A stretch of 24,338 bases of DNA from Botryllus schlosseri. Its lineage: Eukaryota > Chordata > Ascidiacea > Stolidobranchia > Styelidae. Shown here one piece after another: positions 22,801-24,338 of the stretch; the stretch's first letter is position 1, and the number at the start of each line of letters is the position of its first letter. The translations under genes were made by a program, and so were the position numbers. The notes below the pieces were generated by a model that was not told the origin of the DNA, made no database searches, and saw nothing but the letters and a program-made list of their open reading frames with translations. The stretch lies in the NCBI GenBank assembly GCA_000444245.1, contig ATSW01003380.1:1-24338 (forward strand), given 5' to 3'.

Positions 22801-23363
22801 ACTATTTTAACACACAAAAAATATGATAACCATTACCTACCGGTATGTACTGTCATGCAAGAACTCTAGATCAGGGGTGCAAACTCTTGGCCCTTGGGCC
22901 AGCAATTGTGACCCCCCCCCCTCCATGTCGTTTTAAACAGCCCATGAGAGGTTCAATTGTTATTAATTGAATAGATCCAGAAATCGATGTATGTAACCTA
23001 AACAGGTTTTTGCACTTTAACGGTGCGAAGTCAGCCTCGAAAGACGATATATAGCCTTTAAAATCTGGAATCAGCAAACACATCAGGTAATCACATAAAT
23101 ATAAATAGTATCAATAGAGACGGAATGATAACTTGTAATTGACTGGACTTTTTCATCGTATTGCACATTGTGTCTTTTGAGTGGATGAAAATAATAGAAC
23201 CACTGGTTTTGATTAAAACCACTGACAAATTCACCGGAGGGACGATGGCCATAACTTTTCCAGCCATATGCTATACCGGTATGCAATGGCACTGAAGGCA
23301 GACTGACTGCAAACCGCGTAAATCAACCAATCATATATACGACCGTACCTTCAGCATAGACAT
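7633..23363 (-). CDS. cul5: Cullin-5, complete gene (17 coding exons, 773 aa)
   Basis: Scaffold of the CRL5 E3 ubiquitin ligases. Its N-terminal helical repeats bind Elongin B/C-SOCS-box adaptors, and its C-terminal domain binds RBX2/RNF7 and is activated by NEDD8. Exons in transcript order: 23349-23363, 22086-22181, 21304-21417, 21061-21243, 20295-20436, 18500-18645, 17404-17566, 15371-15501, 13486-13658, 12250-12382, 11914-12048, 11740-11857, 10544-10716, 9909-10070, 8558-8676, 8372-8495, 7633-7827. They sum to 2322 bases, every junction keeps frame, and there is no internal stop. The product aligns end to end with human CUL5 (780 aa), including HKAHLTRRLIL, NIKILNAGAW, FYKKNH-GRKL-WHHLMSNG, GQYDLEVTTFQL and the neddylation segment. 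All introns are GT-AG except intron 6 (GC-AG). Introns 3, 11 and 15 are 56-62 bp. The N-terminal half is more diverged than the C-terminal half. Intron bodies are filled with transposon remains. Confidence 0.95.
7967..8312. mobile_element. hAT-like MITE with GACTCGAG subterminal repeats, copy 1 (cul5 intron 16)
   Basis: Begins CAGGGTTGTAATGACTCGAG and ends with the inverse of CAGGGTTGTAACCAAGTC, an 11-bp perfect terminal inverted repeat of hAT type. Subterminal zones are full of GACTCGAGTCA-like words on both sides. The core (CGTCTATCAGTCCTGA, TATTATGAATGCGA, CAGAGTTG-AAA-GTGGGTTGAA) is shared with 8727-9289. No coding capacity and no clean target-site duplication. Confidence 0.75.
8372..8495 (-). 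CDS. cul5: cul5 exon 16 (residues 668-709)
   Basis: Acceptor TTCTTTGTGCAG|A completes the split isoleucine; donor CAG|GTATGT. Encodes KVQKRGRINMIGRLQLSTER and NEGIIQLRILRTQ, matching human KVQKRGKINLIGRLQLTTER and NEGIVQLRILRTQ. It is separated from exon 15 by a 62-bp intron. Confidence 0.95.
8558..8676 (-). CDS. cul5: cul5 exon 15 (residues 629-667 plus two bases)
   Basis: Found by homology and phase; it appears in no long open frame. Acceptor TTATGTTGCAG|TCG, donor TTAAT|GTAAGC. Encodes SLIAMPKTKRQVLICVPE, LPKDFTDASSFSINHQYAL, aligning with SLVAFPKLKRQVLLYEPQ and PKDFTEGTLFSVNQEFSL of human CUL5. Confidence 0.92.
8727..9289. mobile_element. GACTCGAG-rich hAT-like element, copy 2 (cul5 intron 14)
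   Basis: Starts CAGAGTCGTAATGACTCGG, matching the start of the copy at 7967 with changes, and ends TTACCAACCAACTCTG, the inverse of CAGAGTTGGTTGG. It shares the same core as copy 1. After about 9110 it carries an extra segment with TCTACTTGTAATTGAGTAG, which recurs in the copy near 20930. Possibly composite. Confidence 0.65.
9364..9876. repeat. Fold-back element with ~160-bp inverted arms (cul5 intron 14)
   Basis: Arm 9364-9523 is the inverse complement of 9703-9876 with few mismatches and one ~15-base length difference. The 179-bp loop (9524-9702) is unrelated single-copy sequence with a small GCCTTGG/CCAAGGC hairpin. An RNA copy could form a very long duplex. The arm sequence recurs at about 12090-12232. 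Two ambiguous bases (9388, 9392) fall in the left arm. Confidence 0.8.
9909..10070 (-). CDS. cul5: cul5 exon 14 (residues 575-628)
   Basis: Acceptor AACCTGCAG|ATC, donor TGG|GTGAGT, phase 0. Encodes GQYDLEVTTFQLSVLFSW and ITFENLKLATQLPEAELRKT (human ISFENLKLATELPDAELRRT), the winged-helix A region. The fold-back repeat ends only about 30 bases beyond this exon. Confidence 0.96.
10285..10495. repeat. Dispersed repeat A, copy 2 (cul5 intron 13)
   Basis: Same ordered blocks as 7345-7495 (GTGACAATGCTTTGGGTTG, TGGGAAAAAG, TTGATAAATTAAATCA, GGTATGCTCATAA). It fills almost half of the 473-bp intron 13. Family unknown. Confidence 0.55.
10544..10716 (-). CDS. cul5: cul5 exon 13 (residues 517-574)
   Basis: Acceptor TTCTCTCCAG|AC completes the split Asp; donor GGCGTG|GTGAGT. 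Encodes VANIKILNAGAWARRSDRM, LPPELEDFIPEVEEFYKKNH and GRKLQWHHLMSNGV, part of the alpha/beta region that holds RBX2. Confidence 0.96.
11067..11350. mobile_element. MITE with target-site duplication (cul5 intron 12)
   Basis: A 284-bp element flanked by a perfect direct repeat CCATAATAC (11058-11066 and 11351-11359), read as an 8-9 bp target-site duplication. Ends are inverted: TGGGGTTACCATATTTTGAG at left, and AAGGCTACCATACTTACTCC at right read inward. Inner inverted words GATCCG/CGGAT and GGACA/TGTCC follow. No coding capacity. The duplication length suggests a hAT-type origin. Confidence 0.82.
11740..11857 (-). CDS. cul5: cul5 exon 12 (residues 478-516 plus one base)
   Basis: Acceptor GATGTTCAG|GTC, donor TCAG|GTATGC. 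Encodes VGMPADYVNKLARMFQDIKV then SEDVNRLFKEY, nearly identical to human CUL5; the residues after KEY are divergent. Confidence 0.95.
11914..12048 (-). CDS. cul5: cul5 exon 11 (residues 433-477)
   Basis: Acceptor CTTTTTCAG|CTG, donor GAG|GTGTCT, phase 0. Encodes LVLKYVSNKDVFMKYHKAHL TRRLIL and MVEWLRE, the cullin homology core found in all CUL5 proteins. The downstream intron is only 56 bp. Confidence 0.96.
12090..12232. repeat. Copy of the fold-back arm repeat (cul5 intron 10)
   Basis: Resembles 9781-9876 (CTCTAC-AGTT-CTGAC-ATTACC, then TGTCAGCCGAGAATATTCGG, then TTTCAATATGAA) and the inverse of 9322-9425 beyond it (TTGAAGTT-TGTA-CTCCAAG). It makes up most of the 201-bp intron 10. Confidence 0.7.
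12250..12382 (-). CDS. cul5: cul5 exon 10 (residues 388-432)
   Basis: Acceptor TTTTAAAAG|G completes the split proline; donor GACGTG|GTGAGT. Encodes PPESRCPELLANYCDMLLRK and TPMSKKLSSDEIESKLKDV, almost the human sequence (PESKCPELLANYCDMLLRK, TPLSKKLTSEEIEAKLKEV). This is the start of the C-terminal cullin homology domain. Confidence 0.95.
12931..13145. mobile_element. Short MITE-like element containing TTAGGG-type repeats (cul5 intron 9)
   Basis: 10-bp perfect inverted ends TGAGCATGCG (12931-12940) and CGCATGCTCA (13136-13145). The interior holds degenerate GGTTAGGGTTAGG runs at about 13030-13112, alternating with GGTTTAG and AGGTAAGG variants. No target-site duplication recognised. Alternatively a decayed telomere-like simple repeat with chance palindromes. 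Confidence 0.5.
13486..13658 (-). CDS. cul5: cul5 exon 9 (residues 331-387 plus two bases)
   Basis: Acceptor GTGTTTCAG|GAT, donor AAACC|GTAAGT. Encodes DSEKYIEKLLSLFKKFSSLV and DDPRFLTARDKAFEQVVND, matching human DSEKYVEQLLTLFNRFSKLV and DDPRFLTARDKAYKAVVND. Confidence 0.95.
14290..14487 (+). pseudogene. hAT transposase C-terminal fragment (cul5 intron 8)
   Basis: The frame ending at TAA 14485-14487 encodes CPPTTAAVERSFSIPGKLLS then KDRHFLSENEAKYLSLYHNK, the hAT dimerisation domain signature (P-x-T-S/T-A-A-x-E-R-x-F-S ... N-x-L-x-L-x-x-N/H-K). The frame is closed by a TGA at 14290-14292, and no catalytic DDE region was found upstream, so this is a fragment. GTCAAAAT words cluster on both sides (13980-14060 and 14690-14780) and may be subterminal repeats of the parent element. 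Confidence 0.8.
14821..15221. mobile_element. hAT-like MITE (cul5 intron 8)
   Basis: About 401 bp. The left end CAGTCTTGGACGACTAGATA and the inverse of the right end, CAGAGTTAGACGACCAGAAA, agree at about three-quarters of positions. Both ends start CAG. Flanks GGCTCGCG (left) and GACTCGGG (right) agree at 6 of 8 bases, a decayed 8-bp duplication as hAT makes. The interior is AT-rich and non-coding, with TCTAAT-T-ATTTGTGA repeated twice. One ambiguous base lies near 14910. Confidence 0.7.
15371..15501 (-). CDS. cul5: cul5 exon 8 (residues 287-330)
   Basis: Too short and flanked too tightly to show as a long frame; found by homology. Acceptor TTTGAAG|AT, donor CAG|GTTTGT. Encodes LNLMFELVDRVEGGVDDIL then KLEDFIVEEG, aligning with LHLMFSLMDKVPNGIEPML and DLEEHIISAG of human CUL5 (cullin repeat 3). 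Phases fit both neighbours exactly. Confidence 0.9.
16408..17107. mobile_element. 700-bp element with 19-bp perfect inverted ends (cul5 intron 7)
   Basis: GGGGACTAGCAAGTCAAAA at 16408-16426 is exactly inverted at 17089-17107. A second, nested inverted pair TGTGTTATGCTAA / TTAGCATAACACA lies near 16636-16648 and 16789-16801. No transposase frame is visible; the interior is AT-rich. Flanks are TTAC and TTAA, so a 3-base TTA duplication is possible but unproven. Superfamily unassigned. Confidence 0.65.
17404..17566 (-). CDS. cul5: cul5 exon 7 (residues 233-286 plus one base)
   Basis: Acceptor TTCGATCAG|GCG, donor GAAG|GTAGGT. Encodes KLQEEEARANRYLE then KKCVVDALVTKFLKQLLSEC (human KLKEEEKRALRYLE / MECCVNALVTSFKETILAEC). 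The loop after RYLE is about four residues shorter than in human, and this is one of the least conserved exons. Confidence 0.93.
18180..18322 (-). mobile_element. hAT-like terminal repeat, single end (cul5 intron 6)
   Basis: Read on the minus strand it starts CAGGGGTTCTCAACGTTTTT at 18322, then TGTGGACCC, the typical opening of hAT-derived MITEs. The other terminus was not found, so the lower boundary is approximate. Confidence 0.45.
18500..18645 (-). CDS. cul5: cul5 exon 6 (residues 184-232), GC donor
   Basis: Acceptor CTTTTGCAG|TC completes the split valine. Encodes LRIYVEHFESAYLKTTEYHY and GVLEYMKY (human LQIYRDNFEKAYLDSTERFY and GVQNYMKY). The exon must end after TAT for the next exon (ARKKL) to align with human ADAKL, and the bases that follow are GCAAGT, the consensus of the rare GC-AG intron class. 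The nearby GT at 18494-18495 would break frame and homology. Confidence 0.92.
18780..19303 (+). mobile_element. LINE 3' end, 5'-truncated (CR1/L2/Rex1-like; cul5 intron 5)
   Basis: The frame through 18822-19013 ends with RSIDYSGPIIWNALPPHIRE, then RFKKDLLDHLLSLYY and a stop. This is the conserved C-terminal tail after the reverse transcriptase of CR1/Rex/L2-type non-LTR retrotransposons (Y-x-G-x-x-x-W-N-x-L-P-x-x-I-R). A non-coding 3' tail of about 270 bases leads to AATAAAGA and a (CT)n tract at 19284-19301, a typical microsatellite-type LINE end. No reverse transcriptase core is present. It lies antisense to cul5 transcription. Confidence 0.8.
19284..19301. repeat. (CT)n microsatellite
   Basis: Nine CT units at the 3' end of the LINE fragment, probably its tail. 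Confidence 0.85.
20295..20436 (-). CDS. cul5: cul5 exon 5 (residues 137-183 plus one base)
   Basis: Acceptor TTTTCTCTGCAG|CTG, donor TACG|GTAGAA, phase 1. Encodes LMLDSWNEHVFSDIKHRL and FDSQLVIGVRQSY, nearly identical to human LMLDTWNESIFSNIKNRL and FDSQLVIGVRESY. Confidence 0.95.
20468..21025. mobile_element. GACTCGAG-rich hAT-like element, copy 3 (cul5 intron 4)
   Basis: Opens GGGTTGCAATGGCTCAAGTC ACGACTCGACTCGAGTCG and continues GTTGACTCAACTTGACC-GAGTCAATTTGTGCATTGAC, close to copies at 7967 and 8727. It shares with copy 2 the block TCTACTTGTAATCGATTAGAAA near 20930. The right end (ACCACAACCAACCCC) is a poor inverse of the left. Boundaries approximate. Confidence 0.6.
21061..21243 (-). 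CDS. cul5: cul5 exon 4 (residues 76-136)
   Basis: Acceptor TTTTTTTCAG|AAA, donor AAG|GTTTGA (a weak GT donor). Encodes ADDSSLLKVYIAVWTRFF, matching DDTALLKAYIVEWRKFF, and ends SNIVRK as in human DSIVRK. It is separated from exon 3 by a 60-bp intron that happens to be in frame and free of stops. Confidence 0.94.
21304..21417 (-). CDS. cul5: cul5 exon 3 (residues 38-75)
   Basis: Acceptor GTTTCAG|AAA, donor GCC|GTGAGT. Contains DVYATCLWDEE (human DVHAVCLWDDK). The conserved Leu-Trp pair corresponds to residues of human CUL5 at the Elongin C/SOCS-box interface. It is followed by KLHEALKNMILEFI, a cullin repeat 1 helix. Confidence 0.94.
22086..22181 (-). CDS. cul5: cul5 exon 2 (residues 6-37)
   Basis: Acceptor TTTTCCAG|GGT, donor CAA|GTATGC, both phase 0. 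Encodes SFDDKWPDMQPVVVKLLSQ, matching QFEDKWDFMRPIVLKLLRQ of human CUL5, the start of cullin repeat 1. Confidence 0.93.
22872..23090 (+). mobile_element. hAT-like terminal repeat, single end (cul5 intron 1)
   Basis: Starts CAGGGGTGCAAACTCTTGGC followed by CCTTGGGCC, the familiar opening of hAT-derived MITEs. A run of ten C residues lies at 22912-22921. The right end was not found; the given end is arbitrary. Confidence 0.4.
23349..23363 (-). CDS. cul5: cul5 exon 1 (start codon, residues 1-5)
   Basis: Reads ATG TCT ATG CTG AAG|GTACGG: M-S-M-L-K then a donor in phase 0. Human CUL5 starts MATSNLLK and its first coding exon also ends after that lysine. An in-frame TGA lies about 40 bases upstream with no ATG between. 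The call rests on a five-codon exon and so is less certain than the rest. Confidence 0.68.
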
Positions 23364-23682
23364 GGCTTCTTCAATTCGGTGCCTTGGAATACTGTTCCAC
23401 AATCACGAATCGTGCCGTAATCTAAACTAAAAATCGTAGATACACCGGGATTCCAAGTTCAGTTATCCTGCTTCGTCAACAACAACATTCCAAAACACGA
23501 AAGTTGCAGTTGTTCCAGATAATGAACAAAATCCGGAATCGGAACGAATATTACGCGATTTGCAAATGTTTCATATACCACCATAGCACTTTACTACGCA
23601 GCTACTTTGTATGGTGCTACGACAATACTGCAATACTTGAGTAAAATCCTCATGAAATGATAAATTTTTCCCGACTTGGTGG
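23364..23682. other. cul5 5' UTR/promoter region, no motif recognised
   Basis: Immediately upstream of the cul5 start. No TATA box, CpG-rich block or other core promoter motif could be recognised. The transcription start is not visible. Confidence 0.35.
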
Positions 23683-23803
23683 CAGGGCCTTGCAGCCGGA
23701 GCCGAAGCAAGGAGCGGAGCCCCTGAGTTCTGCATTTTAGGCGAAGCCGGAGCTGGAGCCGGAGCTCTACAATCAAGTGGCGCAGGAGCCGGAGCTGGAG
23801 CTT
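23683..23803. mobile_element. CAGGG-ended element with GGAGCC hexamer repeats (upstream of cul5)
   Basis: Begins CAGGGCCTTGCAGCCGGAGC and continues with many GGAGCC/GGAGCT/GAAGCC units to about 23803. The opening looks hAT-like and the hexamers resemble subterminal binding repeats. It could also be simple-sequence expansion. Strikingly GC-rich against its neighbours. Confidence 0.45.
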
Positions 23804-24029
23804 GTTGTTTGAACGAGAACTTCGGCTTCGATGTATTTCATAAGATGCTTGTGCTTTTACTAATGGTTGAATTCACATGATTTTAGGATAACCGTTCACA
23901 AGAGTGGCCTCGTTGGCACCATCTGAATTTTCATCTGAAAAAGTTACACACAATGTACAATGCGATAAGACACAATGCGATGTAACGAACAGATAGGAGG
24001 ATGTCGAACGACACGCATCAGTAGCGATC

Positions 24030-24297
24030 CTTTACTCTAACATCCACCTCGGCCTAGAGTGCCCGATGTCACAGTTCTTTTCGATGTTGATCTTTTTTGA
24101 AGCCGCGGTCCTTTCAACTAGTTCTTTCCATTCCTTGTGAGTGCTTTCTCTCTTCTGGTCTTTTTTCTGGACTTTTTTTGACGCCGTAAGAACGGCGACA
24201 GCGGGAGAAGAGGAGCCCAGATGAACCCCCGATGGGAATCGAACCCAGTCCACCGGCTTAGTAGGCGCTTATCGTTACCACTACGCTACCTCCCCCG
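24030..24297 (-). mobile_element. tRNA-derived SINE
   Basis: On the minus strand the head starts GGGGGAGGTAGCGTAGTGG. The A box TAGCGTAGTGG is at 24278-24288 and the B box GGTTCGATTCC at 24235-24245, with normal RNA polymerase III spacing. The 5' (GGGGG) and 3' (CGGGGG) ends cannot pair, so it is not a working tRNA. A non-tRNA body follows, including CGCCGTTCTTACGGCG and A-rich blocks. An open frame of 73 codons across it is judged accidental. The left boundary is approximate. Confidence 0.72.
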
Positions 24298-24338
24298 CGA
24301 AAAGATTATCACTCTATCAAATACGCTGGACCTGATGA

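Noticed and set aside
24032-24253. 73-codon lysine-rich minus-strand frame
   Set aside because: It lies within the SINE, starting in the tRNA-like head; accidental openness.
24228-24297. Functional tRNA gene on the minus strand
   Set aside because: A and B boxes are excellent, but the 5' and 3' ends are both G-rich and cannot form an acceptor stem, and the anticodon stem is poorly paired. It fits a tRNA-derived SINE head.
1-24338. Prokaryotic or phage systems, CRISPR arrays, LTR elements
   Set aside because: Spliced metazoan genes throughout; no direct-repeat/spacer arrays, no bacterial operons, no long terminal repeats or retroviral domains recognised.

Overview
This is a metazoan nuclear window holding two recognisable, convergently oriented host genes in a repeat-rich background. 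I pieced it together from exon-by-exon homology to protein families known from memory; no database search was run. Short introns of 56, 60 and 62 bp beside introns of 1-2 kb, a Cullin-5 clearly more diverged from vertebrates than the family's usual slow pace, and TTAGGG-type degenerate repeats suggest a fast-evolving invertebrate. A tunicate would fit, but that is a weak inference.

Left end (84-1718, + strand): the last two coding exons of a Quaking/HOW-type STAR RNA-binding protein. They encode the proline/tyrosine-rich tail and a QKI-5-like C-terminus with the HPYQR nuclear localisation motif. The KH domain lies left of the window. The final intron carries two matches to the bipartite Quaking response element, one between two competing 3' splice sites, which suggests autoregulated choice of C-terminus. 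A 3' UTR with AATAAA at 2160-2165 follows.

Middle-left (2166-7344): about 5 kb with no gene I can support. It has some ACUAAC sites and one unrecognised minus-strand open frame near 3801-4110.

Rest of the window (7633-23363, - strand): a complete, apparently intact cullin-5 gene of 17 coding exons and 773 codons, from a 5-codon first exon to the neddylated winged-helix exon. All exon junctions keep frame and the reconstruction aligns end to end with human CUL5 (780 aa). Intron 6 uses a GC donor. Cullin-5 is the scaffold of the Elongin B/C-SOCS-box ubiquitin ligases with RBX2.

The cul5 introns and 5' flank are a dense collection of mobile-element remains: a LINE 3' end, a hAT transposase C-terminus, several hAT-like MITEs (two with recognisable target-site duplications), GACTCGAG-rich elements, a near-perfect fold-back repeat, a 700-bp element with 19-bp perfect inverted ends, a TTAGGG-containing MITE, and a tRNA-derived SINE at the right edge. 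No LTR elements, retroviruses, rRNA, functional tRNA or CRISPR were seen.
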